Assembly (NCBI RefSeq): GCF_002078505.1
Contig: NZ_LUAV01000011.1
Location: 114,078 to 178,077, forward strand
Direction: 5' to 3'
Source of the DNA: Ensifer aridi
GTDB lineage: Bacteria; Pseudomonadota; Alphaproteobacteria; Rhizobiales; Rhizobiaceae
DNA: 64,000 bases
Below, piece after piece: positions 42,613-52,307 of the stretch (within the stretch, counting starts at the first letter, position 1; each line of letters opens with the position of its first letter). A program made the position numbers and the translations under genes. The notes under the pieces were generated by a model. The model was given only the letters and a program-made list of their open reading frames with translations, was not told the DNA's origin and searched no databases.

Positions 42613-43044
42613 TTGATCACGCCTGCTGCCTGCGCGGCCATCCTGGGCATCAAAGCAAGGCCGCAGCGCGCGCCGAGGTCATCGAGAGCCCTCGCTATGA
42701 ATTATTGCCGGACTCTCGCACTCGTTGCCGCCATCACCCCGCTCGTCATCACTTCGAAGGTATTTGCCGACATGAACAACAATTCGAACGCATCTACGCA
42801 TGCGCAACACGACCATCCCTATGTGGGCATGTGGGTCACGGCCGATGGCCACGTGCGGCATGAGCTGCTGCCGGGCGGTCGCTATGACGAAGCGCGCGGA
42901 AAGCGCGAAAGCGCCTATCGGGGACGCTATGAAATCCGCGGCAATCACATCGACTACTGGGACGACACGGGCTTCGCGGCCGACGGGGAATTCATCGACG
43001 GCGTCCTGCATCACGGTGGCATGATCCTTTATCGCCGGAAGTGA
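42613..43044 (+). CDS. Atu4866-like secreted protein
   Basis: The C-terminal 80 residues match the Atu4866 family: HPYVGMWVTADGHVRHELLP, GRYDEARGKRESAYRGRYEI and GVLHHGGMILYRR, a small beta-barrel of unknown function from Agrobacterium. A signal-like segment (MNYCRTLALVAAITPLVITS) begins at 42697. I give the TTG at 42613 because AAGGAG lies 6 bases upstream; the ATG at 42697 would give a cleaner signal peptide and may be right. Probably exported and co-transcribed with the SDR. Confidence 0.75.
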   Translation: MITPAACAAILGIKARPQRAPRSSRALAMNYCRTLALVAAITPLVITSKVFADMNNNSNASTHAQHDHPYVGMWVTADGHVRHELLPGGRYDEARGKRESAYRGRYEIRGNHIDYWDDTGFAADGEFIDGVLHHGGMILYRRK

Positions 43045-43086
43045 CCTCCATCTGCGACCGCAGGGACGCTCCGGGCAGAGCGTCCC

Positions 43087-43752
43087 TCACCCGGCAAACC
43101 CACCCTCATCCAGAAACCGCTGCTCCGCCTCCGTCATCATCCGCCCGAGGATCCTGTTCCGGTGCGGGAAGCGGCCGAAGCGGTAGATGATGTCGCGGTG
43201 ACCCCTGGCATGGGAAAGGCTCGGCTCGCCGAGGCGGCCGGCAAGCTCGACCGAGCGCTCCTGATCGGCGAGGTCCTCCGAATGGCCGAAGGGCAGATAG
43301 AAGAAGAGCTGCAGGTCGGGCGGCCCTTGAAGATCGTAACCGGCGTCCACCGCGGCGCGCGCGATGCCGAGCGCCAGGACGTCGGTGTCGTACATGCGCG
43401 GCGTGCCGCGAAAGGCATTGCGCGGGAATTGGTCGAGGAGAAGGAGCAGCGCCAGCGTCTTCTCCGGCGAAGCCGTCCAGTGCAGAAGCTCGCCGCGCGC
43501 CGCCGCCTCATGGGCAGTGAGGAAGCGTTCGCGAAAGGCGCGATCGAACTCGGGCTCCTTGGAAAACCAGCGCGTCGGCCCCGCATCGCGCCAGAAGGAG
43601 ATGACGGCCGCCGCCTCATCTTCCCCGGCAAGCGCCTCGCGCAGCCGTGTATTGAAGGCCGGATCGGCAGGCGCCGGCGCGCGGACTTGCGCCTCTGCAG
43701 GCTGCAAGCTGCGCAGCGCCAGGGTTTCGATGTACCCGATGAAATCGCTCAT
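43087..43752 (-). CDS. DUF924 family protein
   Basis: A 221-residue all-helical DUF924 member: VISFWRDAGPTRWFSKEPEF, then LLLDQFPRNAFRGTPRMYDT and FFYLPFGHSEDLADQERSV. The fold resembles TPR; no catalytic function is established. The start at 43752 has GGAGGA 4 bases upstream and gives normal family length. It is divergent from the LysR gene at 43848. Confidence 0.88.
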   Translation of the reverse strand: MSDFIGYIETLALRSLQPAEAQVRAPAPADPAFNTRLREALAGEDEAAAVISFWRDAGPTRWFSKEPEFDRAFRERFLTAHEAAARGELLHWTASPEKTLALLLLLDQFPRNAFRGTPRMYDTDVLALGIARAAVDAGYDLQGPPDLQLFFYLPFGHSEDLADQERSVELAGRLGEPSLSHARGHRDIIYRFGRFPHRNRILGRMMTEAEQRFLDEGGFAG

Positions 43753-43816
43753 CTGTTCCTCCGCTTGGTTAGGAGGCCGCACGGCCTCGCCACACAGAAG
43801 AACTACGCCTTTGCCC

Positions 43817-43846
43817 ATGCTGAATGAAGTGATATGATTTCAGCAT
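43817..43846. promoter_or_regulatory. LysR operator overlapping its own start region
   Basis: ATGCTGAA (43817-43824) and TTCAGCAT (43839-43846) form a perfect inverted repeat with 14-base spacer. A third direct copy, ATGCTGAA, is the start codon region itself (43848-43855). The site lies between divergent genes and would block translation-initiation-near transcription of the LysR gene. Confidence 0.6.
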
Positions 43847-43847
43847 T

Positions 43848-44750
43848 ATGCTGAATGAAATCGATCTATCCCGCGCCGACCTCAACCTGCTGGTGCTCTT
43901 CGAAACAGTGCTGGACGAGAGGAATGTCGGCCGTGCTGCGGAAAGGCTGAACCTCTCCGCCTCCGCCGTCAGTCACGGTCTCGGCCGGCTGCGGCGGCTG
44001 CTTAACGATCCGCTCTTTCTGAAGACGCCGAAAGGCGTGGTGCCGACCGACCGCGCCAGGGAGCTGGCGGCGCCGATCGGCGATATTCTCGCGCGGGTGA
44101 GGAGCGTCATCTCCACCGCCGAACCTTTCGATCCGTCGCGCTCCCGCCGCCGCTTCACGATCGGCACGGCCGATGGCTTCTCGGTTTTTCTGCCGCCGCT
44201 GCTTCACGAGATCGCCCGCAAAGCCCCGGGCGTCGATCTCGTCGTGCGGCACATGCAGATGGAAACGGCGCTTTCGGATCTCGACGGGCGGCTGATCGAC
44301 GTGGCGATCGCGCCTTTCTACGAGCTGCCGGCCCGCTTCGCCGCGCAAATGCTTTACGAGGAGGAGTTCGTGGTCGCGGCGCGGAGCGGCCATTCCTTCC
44401 TGAAAGAGCCAACGATCGAGAATTATTGCCGCATGCAGCACCTGCTCGTCGCACCGAGAGGCGATCCCTCGGGCGTCGTCGACGAGCTGCTCGCAAGCCG
44501 CGGCCTTTCCCGCCGCGTGGCCTTGGCCGTGCCGCATTTCATGCTGGCGCTCGATCTCCTCACCAAGACTGAGCTCGTCTGCGTCCTGCCGAAGCGGTTC
44601 GTCGAGATGCATGCGAAGCGCTACGCGGTCGCCACCGCAAAGCTGCCGCTGGACCTCGGCGTGTCAAGCATCAAGGCGGTCGTGCCGAAGGCGGCGCTCA
44701 TGGACGCAGGTCTCGTCTGGCTCCTCGATGTGCTCGGGCGAACCGACTAG
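43848..44750 (+). CDS. LysR-type transcriptional regulator, NodD/SyrM-like layout
   Basis: A 300-residue LTTR. The opening LSRADLNLLVLFETVLDERN and the HTH ASAVSHGLGRLRRLLNDPLF are typical of the LTTR branch containing NodD, LinR and ToxR-like members. The effector domain follows (RRRFTIGTADGFSVFLPPLL). Divergent from DUF924 gene with a perfect repeat between. The target is likely that gene and itself. Effector unknown. Confidence 0.9.
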   Translation: MLNEIDLSRADLNLLVLFETVLDERNVGRAAERLNLSASAVSHGLGRLRRLLNDPLFLKTPKGVVPTDRARELAAPIGDILARVRSVISTAEPFDPSRSRRRFTIGTADGFSVFLPPLLHEIARKAPGVDLVVRHMQMETALSDLDGRLIDVAIAPFYELPARFAAQMLYEEEFVVAARSGHSFLKEPTIENYCRMQHLLVAPRGDPSGVVDELLASRGLSRRVALAVPHFMLALDLLTKTELVCVLPKRFVEMHAKRYAVATAKLPLDLGVSSIKAVVPKAALMDAGLVWLLDVLGRTD

Positions 44751-44768
44751 CAATTGCCGGAACGCCGG

Positions 44769-45582
44769 TCAGCGCGCCGCCTCTACGACGAGCGCCCTTA
44801 TCCGCCGCCCCGCTATCGTCTCTCCCCCAAACTGCTGCCTCAGCGCCTCCGCCACGGCCTCCGTCGCCGCCGCCAGCCCCGAGGCATCGCGCTCCTCGAT
44901 CTCGCTTCGAAGCGGGTTGCCCTGGCAGAAGGCCGTTGCCGCGTCCTGCGCCGTAATAGCGCTCGTTCTTTTCTCCAGCGTCTCAATCTTGATGTCGCGA
45001 AAACCCGCGGCTTCGAGGTCGGCACGAATCTTCCGGATCGGCATAGCCGTGCGGCACGCGGGCGAGGAAACGCGGCGGGTTTTCCGGAAATCGCGCCGCC
45101 AGCGCCTCGGTCACCGCGTGCGCCATCTCGTTCGCTTCGACCCGATCCCATACATTGAAGAGGAAATGCCCGCCGCGCTTAAGCACGCGGCGGGTCTCGC
45201 GGTACGCCGTCACCCGGCCGGGGAAGAACATCACGCCGAACTGGCAGAGAACGACATCGAAGCTCTCGTCGTCGAAGGGCAGTTCCATCGCGTCCGCCTG
45301 CTGCCAGACGATCCGATCGTCGTCATGCTGCCTGGCATGGGCGATATCCAGCATCGGCTGGTTGAGGTCGGTTACGACGAGCTGCGCCTCGACACCGAGC
45401 TTGGGCGCCAGCGCGCGTGTGACGACGCCGGTGCCGGCGGCGATTTCGAGCACGTCGAGTGGTTTCAGCCGCGCCACCCGCTCGGCAAGGTCGGCCGCAT
45501 AAGGCTCGAAGATCAGCGGCACCAGCAGCCGCTCGTAGAGCTCGGGTATGCCTCCGGCAAAAAGCTTGTCCTTTTCCGCCAT
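44769..45582 (-). pseudogene. SAM-dependent methyltransferase, frameshifted
   Basis: From the ATG at 45582 (MAEKDKLFAGGIPELYERLL) the frame has a class I methyltransferase: VLEIAAGTGVVTRALAPKL (motif I), VVTDLNQPMLD and FDVVLCQFGVMFF. At HGYADPE (about 45035) the frame is lost; the natural continuation in another frame reads KIRADLEAAGFRDIKIETLE and ends at 44769. Losing two bases or gaining one in GATCCGGAAGATT explains it. The motif I part would still be made, with a short wrong tail. Substrate unknown. Confidence 0.75.
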
Positions 45583-45829
45583 GATCCCCTCCCGCGTCGG
45601 TAAGCCGCGCCTCCCGGCGGCTCTCACCGAAGCATCATACGTCTTTGCACGGCCTTTCCGAAGCCGCCGTCAATGCGCGATGAAAAGTGCCACGTCTTCA
45701 GGATGTTGGGATCGTTTCTGAACGTTCAGGGCCTGCCTCACCCCGCGTTAGCTGTAACTGCCCTGCCTCTTACCGATTTCGTTCGTGTACCTGTGGCGAC
45801 GCGCACACCATCGCCAAGCGTGGAGGCGT

Positions 45830-46738
45830 TTACCTGTATCCCGTCGCGTCCGCCTCCTTGCCCGCCTCCATCACCTCGTCCATGTAGCGCCAGCAGTCCG
45901 GCCGCGAGCCGTCGAGATCGGTGAAGCCATAAACCTGCGCCAATCCGCCGCTCGAAAGCGACTGGCCGTTGAAGCGGGCCTTGTCCGGATCGGCGGCGAG
46001 TGCCGCGACCGCACGACCGACGAAGCGCGGCGTTTCGGAGATGACGAAATGCGGCTGGTGCTTCGTCGCGTCACGCCAGTTCTCCTCCGTCACGCCGAAG
46101 GCCTCCAGCATCATTTCCGAGCGCAGCCAGCCCGGGGTGAGCGAGACGGCGGTGGCGCCGTGCGGTGCAAGATCCTTCGCATGCGCCCAGGCCATGCGGT
46201 TGGCCGACACCTTGGCGAGATCGTAGAAGGGCGAGAGTCGGTAGTGATCGGCATTGTATTTCGCCGTGCCGTCGGTCACCTCCACAAGCAGCCCGCCCGG
46301 CCGCTCGATCAAAAGCGGCAGTGCGTAATGCGCCGTGATCAGATGCGTGTCGATCGCAAGCCGCAGGATCCTCAGTCCGTTTTCGAGATTGTGCTCCCAG
46401 ACCGACTTGTTCCACTCGAAGAGCTTCTCGCCGCCCCAGATATCGTTGACCAGGATGTCGAGTCGGCCCTCTTCGCGACGGATGCGCTCGACAAGCGCCT
46501 TCACCGCCTCGGGCTCGAGGTGATCCACCTGCACGGCAATGCCTTTGCCGCCGGCAGCAGTCGCAAGCTCCGCCGTCTCCTCGATCGTCTCCGGCCGTTG
46601 GTATTCCGATTGCTGCCCGCGCGTCGTCCGGCCCGTGACATAGACCGTGGCGCCCGCAGCGCCGAGTTCGACCGCGATGCCCCGGCCCGCGCCGCGCGTT
46701 GCGCCTGCCACCAGCGCCACCTTGCCTTCAAGCGACAT
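45830..46738 (-). CDS. Short-chain dehydrogenase, atypical motif
   Basis: A 302-residue SDR with cofactor loop VAGATRGAGRGIAVEL and catalytic FYDLAKVSANRMAWA (Tyr-x3-Lys). The usual NNAG is replaced by LVNDIWGGEKLF, a variant seen in a small SDR group. The TGRTTRGQQS stretch suggests NADP(H). It is divergent from the TetR gene at 46821 with an operator-like repeat between, so it is probably the TetR target. Confidence 0.88.
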   Translation of the reverse strand: MSLEGKVALVAGATRGAGRGIAVELGAAGATVYVTGRTTRGQQSEYQRPETIEETAELATAAGGKGIAVQVDHLEPEAVKALVERIRREEGRLDILVNDIWGGEKLFEWNKSVWEHNLENGLRILRLAIDTHLITAHYALPLLIERPGGLLVEVTDGTAKYNADHYRLSPFYDLAKVSANRMAWAHAKDLAPHGATAVSLTPGWLRSEMMLEAFGVTEENWRDATKHQPHFVISETPRFVGRAVAALAADPDKARFNGQSLSSGGLAQVYGFTDLDGSRPDCWRYMDEVMEAGKEADATGYR

Positions 46739-46784
46739 GTCGTCCTCCCTGAGATTTCCTCTGGCCTCAAATGTCAGAGCAATA

Positions 46785-46806
46785 TATAAACGCTTATTCG
46801 GTTATA
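46785..46806. promoter_or_regulatory. TetR operator candidate
   Basis: TATAAACG (46785-46792) and CGGTTATA (46799-46806) form a near-perfect inverted repeat (one mismatch, 6-base spacer) 15 bases upstream of the tetR start, in the space shared with the divergent SDR gene. Size suits a TetR dimer. Confidence 0.5.
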
Positions 46807-46820
46807 AATGAAGGTCCAAA

Positions 46821-47396
46821 ATGCCTCGCCCGAAAACATTGCCCAATGAAGAGGTGCTCGATGCCGCACTCGCCATCATGCGCAAGGAGGGACCGGATGC
46901 GTTGACCTTCGCAGCGCTTTCCGCTGCCTGCGGGCTTTCCGCATCGACTTTGGTGCAGCGCTTCGAGACCAAGTCTCGACTGATACAGGCCGCGCTTCTC
47001 CAAGCCTGGGACCGCCTCGATAGGCTGACGGCAGAGCTTGCGACAAGCGCTCCGAAGACGCCCGAGGGAGCCGTCGCCCTGCTCGTCGGCCTCTCCGGTG
47101 ACTATGGCGGCATCGAAAGTTATGCCGACGACCTTCTGATCCTGCGCGAGGACCTGCGCGATCCGGCCTTGCGCGCCCGCGGCGCCGCTTGGCGCGACGA
47201 GCTCTCCGCGGCCATCGAGGAGCGCTTCGAAGGCGCGCCGGCCACCCCGGCCGGCATCGGCCTGATGATGGCCGCTCAATGGCAGGGCGCGCTCCTCTGG
47301 TGGAGCTTCGACCCGCGCCTACCGGTCACCGACTTTGTGAAGATGAGCCTCGAGCGCTTCGTGGCGGCATTTACCGAGGCGCCAGCCGGCGATTGA
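46821..47396 (+). CDS. TetR family regulator
   Basis: A 191-residue regulator with an N-terminal HTH (VLDAALAIMRKEGPDALTFA, then GLSASTLVQRFETKSRLIQA) and a helical ligand domain. Divergent from the SDR at 45830. The repeat at 46785 is the likely binding site for both promoters. Ligand unknown. Confidence 0.9.
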   Translation: MPRPKTLPNEEVLDAALAIMRKEGPDALTFAALSAACGLSASTLVQRFETKSRLIQAALLQAWDRLDRLTAELATSAPKTPEGAVALLVGLSGDYGGIESYADDLLILREDLRDPALRARGAAWRDELSAAIEERFEGAPATPAGIGLMMAAQWQGALLWWSFDPRLPVTDFVKMSLERFVAAFTEAPAGD

Positions 47397-47584
47397 GGAC
47401 CATGCATGCGGGCGATGCGTGATTTTGCCCGTGCTCTACCCCATCATCCTTCGAGGCCGCAGCTTTCCGCTGTTTTCCTACAAGGATGCGATGCTCATTG
47501 TCCGCGATGGGCGCGCCGTGGCGGCTTGCTTTCGCGCCGCTGCTCGTTACCTTTCCTGTGACCAACCACGCAGGGAGCGAGACA

Positions 47585-48634
47585 ATGGAATATCGTCAGC
47601 TCGGCCGCTCCGGCCTCAAGATCTCGACCGTCACAATGGGTACGATGACGATCGGCGGCGGCGGCAAGTTCGCCCAGGTCGGCGATGTCGGGGTCACGGA
47701 TGCCCGCCGCTATGTCGACCTCTGCCTCGATGCGGGCGTCAACCTGATCGACACGGCCGACATCTATTCCACCGGCACCTGCGAGGAGATCATCGGCGAA
47801 GTGCTCGGCGGCAAGCGCAAGAACGGCGTTCTCATCGCCACCAAGGCTCGCTTCTCCATGGGACCCGGCCCGAACGACGGCGGCCTTTCGCGCCACCACC
47901 TGATCAGCGCCTGCGAAGCGAGCCTCAAGCGGCTGAAAACCGACGTGATCGACCTCTACCAGGTGCACGAATGGGACGGTCAGACGCCGCTCGAAGAAAC
48001 GATGGAGGCGCTCGATACGCTCGTGGGCCAAGGTAAGGTGCGCTATATCGGCTGCTCCAACTATTCCGGCTGGCACATCATGAAGGCGCTCGGCATCAGC
48101 GCGCAGGAACACCGCCAGCGCTTCGTCAGCCAGCAGATCCATTACACGCTGGAGGCGCGCGAGGCCGAGTACGAGCTGATCCCGATCTCGATCGACCAGG
48201 GCCTCGGCATCCTCGTCTGGAGCCCGCTCGCCGGCGGACTTCTCTCCGGCAAGCACCGGCGTGGTCAAGCGCCGGAAGGCACCCGCCAGCTCGCCGGCTG
48301 GAACGAGCCGCCGATCCGCGACGAGGAACGGCTCTGGAAGATCGTCGACATGCTGGTGGCGATCGCCGCCGAGCGCAACGTTTCCGCCGCGCAAGTGGCG
48401 CTTGCCTGGCTGATCGGCCGCAAGGCGGTCACCTCCGTCATCATCGGCGGGCGGACGGAAGCCCAGTTCCGCGACAATCTCGCCGCGGCGAACCTCAAGC
48501 TCACCGACGAGGAACGCCAACTTCTCGACGCCGTCAGCCTGCCGCCGGTCCTCTACCCCTATTGGCACCAGCTCTGGACCGCCAAGGACCGGCTCGGAGA
48601 AGCGGATCTCTCGCTGCTCGGACCGCATGTTTGA
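47585..48634 (+). CDS. Aldo/keto reductase
   Basis: A 349-residue AKR with the tetrad visible: Asp and Tyr in LIDTADIYSTG, Lys in IATKARF and His in YQVHEWDGQT. It reduces carbonyls with NADPH in a TIM barrel; the C-terminal IIGGRTEAQFRDNLAAANLK binds the cofactor. Start at 47585 has GGGAG 6 bases upstream; earlier in-frame sequence looks non-coding. Monocistronic. Confidence 0.9.
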   Translation: MEYRQLGRSGLKISTVTMGTMTIGGGGKFAQVGDVGVTDARRYVDLCLDAGVNLIDTADIYSTGTCEEIIGEVLGGKRKNGVLIATKARFSMGPGPNDGGLSRHHLISACEASLKRLKTDVIDLYQVHEWDGQTPLEETMEALDTLVGQGKVRYIGCSNYSGWHIMKALGISAQEHRQRFVSQQIHYTLEAREAEYELIPISIDQGLGILVWSPLAGGLLSGKHRRGQAPEGTRQLAGWNEPPIRDEERLWKIVDMLVAIAAERNVSAAQVALAWLIGRKAVTSVIIGGRTEAQFRDNLAAANLKLTDEERQLLDAVSLPPVLYPYWHQLWTAKDRLGEADLSLLGPHV

Positions 48635-48723
48635 GCGGAGCGGCCGCCGAACTCTCTGGGCAGGGCAGAGGGGGGTGAATGACGCCCGCACTGTTCAGAG
48701 CCTGTAGCAAGCCACCGGAAGCC

Positions 48724-50706
48724 TCACCGCCGCACCATACCGACTTCTTCGAAGATCGCTCGCTCCAGACGTGGCGCGAGCGACTCCGCATAGGCGGTCG
48801 CGATGTGATGGCGGTCGCGGAACGTCAATTGGCCGCCGATCAGCGCCGGACAGGTGGTCCGGTTGCAGAACAGGTCGAGGAGATCGACATATTCGGCCTT
48901 CGGCTCCTGCGAGACGACCTTCCTTTCCGCCGCGGGAATCGTCTCCTCAACCGCCTCATCGCGCGGCGTATCGCAGACATTGGGGTCTCGCTGCTGCCAG
49001 CGGGCGCGCGCCACGCATTTATCCAGATAGGATTTGTGAACCGGCCCGTCACGAAGCACCACGACCTCGCTGCCGGTGCTTTCCAGCCTCTCGACCGACC
49101 GCCTCATTCCCGCCGCCCAGTCTTTCACCTCGATCTGGTGGTCAGAGACGTGGTTGATGTCGTTTTTGACGTAGCTCGAGGAGTATTGCGAAAGGATAAC
49201 GACGTCCGGACGTAACGAGGCGATCTCTCGAAAGGCCATATCCCGCCACTTGTCGCACTCGTCATAGTTCCGCATCAGCATTCCGTTCCAAGTCGAGACG
49301 CTTACGGCCGGGCAGGACGATTTAAGATAGGTGACGAGGCGCCAGCCGTTGTTCTCGGCAATCTTCTTGAGCGGCGTCGACCAGTGATCCGCATGGGAAT
49401 CGCCGAAGAGAACGACAGTCTTTTTAGGATTGGCCGCGCCGAATTTACAGGCCTTCGGCCGCACCTCCTCCCTTTCGAGAACGCATGCGGAATCGAATTC
49501 GCGCGCCGCCGATTTTCGCTCGGCGCTTTGCAGGATCACGCGCTGCTCGGCATCGATGCCATAACTCGCCACAGCGGCACTGCCATAGGCCAAGGTCGCG
49601 CCTGTTCCCGTGAGCAGCGTCGCGAAGGCGAGCGAGCGGCTCGTCTTCGCCGCCAGCCAACCATTATGGCGAATGGGATTCTCGATGAAGCGATAGCTGA
49701 AGAGCGAAAGCCCGAACGTCACGGCCAGGCATAGCAGCCGGTCGACGATTGTCAGTTCGGGCTTGAGGATGCCGGCATAGACGATCACCGGCCAATGCCA
49801 GAGATAGAGAGAATAGGAGAGCTTGCCGATCCATTGGAGCGGCTGCAGCGCAAGTATCGACTTCGGCCCGGCACCCTCATGCGCGCCGCTCAAAAGCACG
49901 AACACCGTTCCGAGAACCGGCAGGAGCGCGACCGAACCAGGAAAGGGAATCTCCTCGGTCACCGTCAGATAAGCCGTTGCAATCGTCAGAAGTCCGAGCC
50001 AGCCAAGCACAGGCGAAAAGCGAAAGCGTTTCGCCCATTCCTGCGCCAGTGCCATCCACGCAAGGCCGCCGAAGGCGAATTCCCATGCTCTAAGAGGCGA
50101 GAAATAAAAGGCCCAGGGCTGGGATATGGCAGTCATACGCCAGCAAAGCGCGAAGGAAGTGGCCGCGACGAGGGCGAGAAGGACGAAAACGCCGCCCTTC
50201 CCCGGCCGAAATTTCGCGAGCAGCAGAAGGAGTGCGGGCCAGACAAGATAGAACTGCTCCTCGACCGACAGCGACCAGAAGTGGATGAACGGGTTGCTGG
50301 TCGCATCCGGAGCGAAGTAGTCGACAGTCCACCGGATCAGCCACAGATTGATCATATAGGCAGAAGCAAACAGCGATCCCTTGGAATAGAACTGTTGTTC
50401 CGATGGCGCGAGGACGAAATAGCCGAAGACTAGCGTCACCAGGATGACGAAGAACGCGGCCGGAAGCAGACGTCGAGCGCGCCGCGCATAAAAGCGCCAA
50501 AGATCGACGGTCCCGCTCTTCACGATTTCCTGCTGCAGGTGCCGCGTTATCAGAAATCCAGAAATGACGAAGAAGATATCGACGCCGACAAACCCGCCCG
50601 GCAGGTCCGTCATCCCGAAGTGAAAGGCGATGACGCCGGACACGGCCAAAGCGCGCAGGCCTTCGATGTCCGGACGAAAGCTTGCTGAGGCTGCCTGTAA
50701 ACTCAT
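48724..50706 (-). CDS. Acyltransferase 3-SGNH O-acetyltransferase
   Basis: A 660-residue OafA-type protein. The first 380 residues form an integral membrane acyltransferase 3 domain (RPDIEGLRALAVSGVIAFHF with the catalytic His, FWSLSVEEQFYLVWP, LSYSLYLWHWP). The C-terminal part is a periplasmic SGNH esterase-like domain (VVLFGDSHADHW; FRDRHHIATAYAE with the catalytic Asp-His). Such enzymes O-acetylate surface polysaccharide or LPS sugars. No polysaccharide gene cluster is adjacent, so the target is unknown. Confidence 0.92.
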   Translation of the reverse strand: MSLQAASASFRPDIEGLRALAVSGVIAFHFGMTDLPGGFVGVDIFFVISGFLITRHLQQEIVKSGTVDLWRFYARRARRLLPAAFFVILVTLVFGYFVLAPSEQQFYSKGSLFASAYMINLWLIRWTVDYFAPDATSNPFIHFWSLSVEEQFYLVWPALLLLLAKFRPGKGGVFVLLALVAATSFALCWRMTAISQPWAFYFSPLRAWEFAFGGLAWMALAQEWAKRFRFSPVLGWLGLLTIATAYLTVTEEIPFPGSVALLPVLGTVFVLLSGAHEGAGPKSILALQPLQWIGKLSYSLYLWHWPVIVYAGILKPELTIVDRLLCLAVTFGLSLFSYRFIENPIRHNGWLAAKTSRSLAFATLLTGTGATLAYGSAAVASYGIDAEQRVILQSAERKSAAREFDSACVLEREEVRPKACKFGAANPKKTVVLFGDSHADHWSTPLKKIAENNGWRLVTYLKSSCPAVSVSTWNGMLMRNYDECDKWRDMAFREIASLRPDVVILSQYSSSYVKNDINHVSDHQIEVKDWAAGMRRSVERLESTGSEVVVLRDGPVHKSYLDKCVARARWQQRDPNVCDTPRDEAVEETIPAAERKVVSQEPKAEYVDLLDLFCNRTTCPALIGGQLTFRDRHHIATAYAESLAPRLERAIFEEVGMVRR

Positions 50707-50975
50707 ACCACCGATGCCCTGTCCCTTGGTCGCCCCCTGCTGATGCCCTCAGTAGGCGGGAGGCAAAGTTCCATGATGCATCGCAGCAGCCTCGCTGCGA
50801 CGCGGCACAACGGGGCGTGATCCTGTTCGACAATGTGGCGTCAATATGGGCCGGCTACTCCCGCTCGTCGTCGATGCGCAGAGGTCAGCAGAGAAATCCG
50901 TGCAAGAGCAACGCTTTAGACCACAGCGCCGCACGGCAAAAAGGTTTTTGGCTGTCTATGGTGAGACTGCGCCGA

Positions 50976-52202
50976 TCAGGCGGCCTGTGCTGCCTCGCCG
51001 CGAATCAGGTGCCCAAGCCGGCGGATACCCTCGTCGATCATCTTGTCGTTGGCGCAGGAGAAGCTCAAACGCAGCGTGTTTTCTCCGGAGCCGTCGGCGA
51101 AGAAGGCGCGGCCGGGAACGAAAGCGACCTTTGCCGTCTGGATCGACTTCGCCAGAAGCTCGGCACCGTCGGTACCCTTAGATAGCGTCACCCAGATGAA
51201 CATGCCGCCTTCCGGCTTCGTCCAGGTGACGCCGGCTGGCATATATTTCTCGAGCGCGGCGAGCATCGCGTCGCGGCGGTGCTTGTAGGCCTTGTGGATC
51301 TTGGCAACCTGCGCCTCGAAACCGCGTTCGGCAACGGTTGAGATCGCCATCTGGTTAATCGTCGAGGAGTGGAGGTCGGCCGCCTGCTTCATCAGCACGA
51401 GTTTGCGGATCACCGGCTCGGCGGCGCAGATCCAGCCGACGCGAAGCCCCGGCGCGAGCGTCTTGGAAAAACTGCCGCAATAGATCGTGCGGGCGCTGTT
51501 GATGTCGCCCTTGCGGGCGATTTCGAGCGCCAGGATCGGCGGAATCGCTTCGCCGTCGTAGCGCAGCGACTGGTAGGCCGCGTCCTCGATGACGGCAATG
51601 CCGAGTTCCTCGGCAAGGTCGAGCACGCGCTCGCGGCCGGCCCGGTCCACCGTCTCCCCGGTCGGGTTGGCGAAATCGGCCGAGAGATAAGCGAACTTGA
51701 CGCTTCCGCCTGCCGCCGCGGCGGTCTGGGCGTAGGCCGCGGGGGTGCGATTGCCGGCGGGGTTCAGTTGATCGTAGGTCGGCTCGTAGGCGTTGAAGGC
51801 CTGCAGTGCGCCGAGATAGGTCGGCCAGGTCACGAGTGCCGTATCCTTCGGCGAAAGGAACAGCTTGCCGAGATAGTCGAGCCCCTGCTGCGAACCGGAG
51901 GTGATGAAGATATTGTCGACGCTTGCCGGAATGCCGAGCGCGGCCATCTGTCTGGCAAGCCACTGCCGCAATGGGCGATAGCCCTCGCTTACCGAATATT
52001 GCAGCGCGGCGCTGACGGCCGGACCACCGAAAATCTCGGCATAGGCCTCTCTGAACGCTTCATCGGGGAAAAGCTCCGGATCGGGAATGCCACCGGCAAA
52101 GGAGATGATGTCCGGGCGGTCGAGCAGCTTCAGGAGTTCGCGGATTTCCGAAGCCTTCATCCTCGTCGAGCGCGTGGCGAAAATGCTTTCCCAATTCAGC
52201 AT
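50976..52202 (-). CDS. PLP-dependent class I/II aminotransferase
   Basis: A 408-residue fold-type I aminotransferase. Hallmarks are ISFAGGIPDPELFPDEAF, TSGSQQGLDYLG, the NPTG loop in SADFANPTGETVD, and the PLP Lys247 in CGSFSKTLAPGLRVGW. It resembles 2-aminoadipate/valine-pyruvate aminotransferases of the LysN/MocR-derived group but lacks a GntR head. GGGAGG lies 5 bases before 52202. Substrate not certain. Confidence 0.9.
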   Translation of the reverse strand: MLNWESIFATRSTRMKASEIRELLKLLDRPDIISFAGGIPDPELFPDEAFREAYAEIFGGPAVSAALQYSVSEGYRPLRQWLARQMAALGIPASVDNIFITSGSQQGLDYLGKLFLSPKDTALVTWPTYLGALQAFNAYEPTYDQLNPAGNRTPAAYAQTAAAAGGSVKFAYLSADFANPTGETVDRAGRERVLDLAEELGIAVIEDAAYQSLRYDGEAIPPILALEIARKGDINSARTIYCGSFSKTLAPGLRVGWICAAEPVIRKLVLMKQAADLHSSTINQMAISTVAERGFEAQVAKIHKAYKHRRDAMLAALEKYMPAGVTWTKPEGGMFIWVTLSKGTDGAELLAKSIQTAKVAFVPGRAFFADGSGENTLRLSFSCANDKMIDEGIRRLGHLIRGEAAQAA

Positions 52203-52307
52203 GGGGTCCTCCCGTTTGCGGAGGTCGGAGATGATCACAACGCGAAATTTAAGTCAATATTGCTGACCTATCTTGGGAGAGCTTTTGCAGCCGGGCGCCG
52301 CCCCTTC

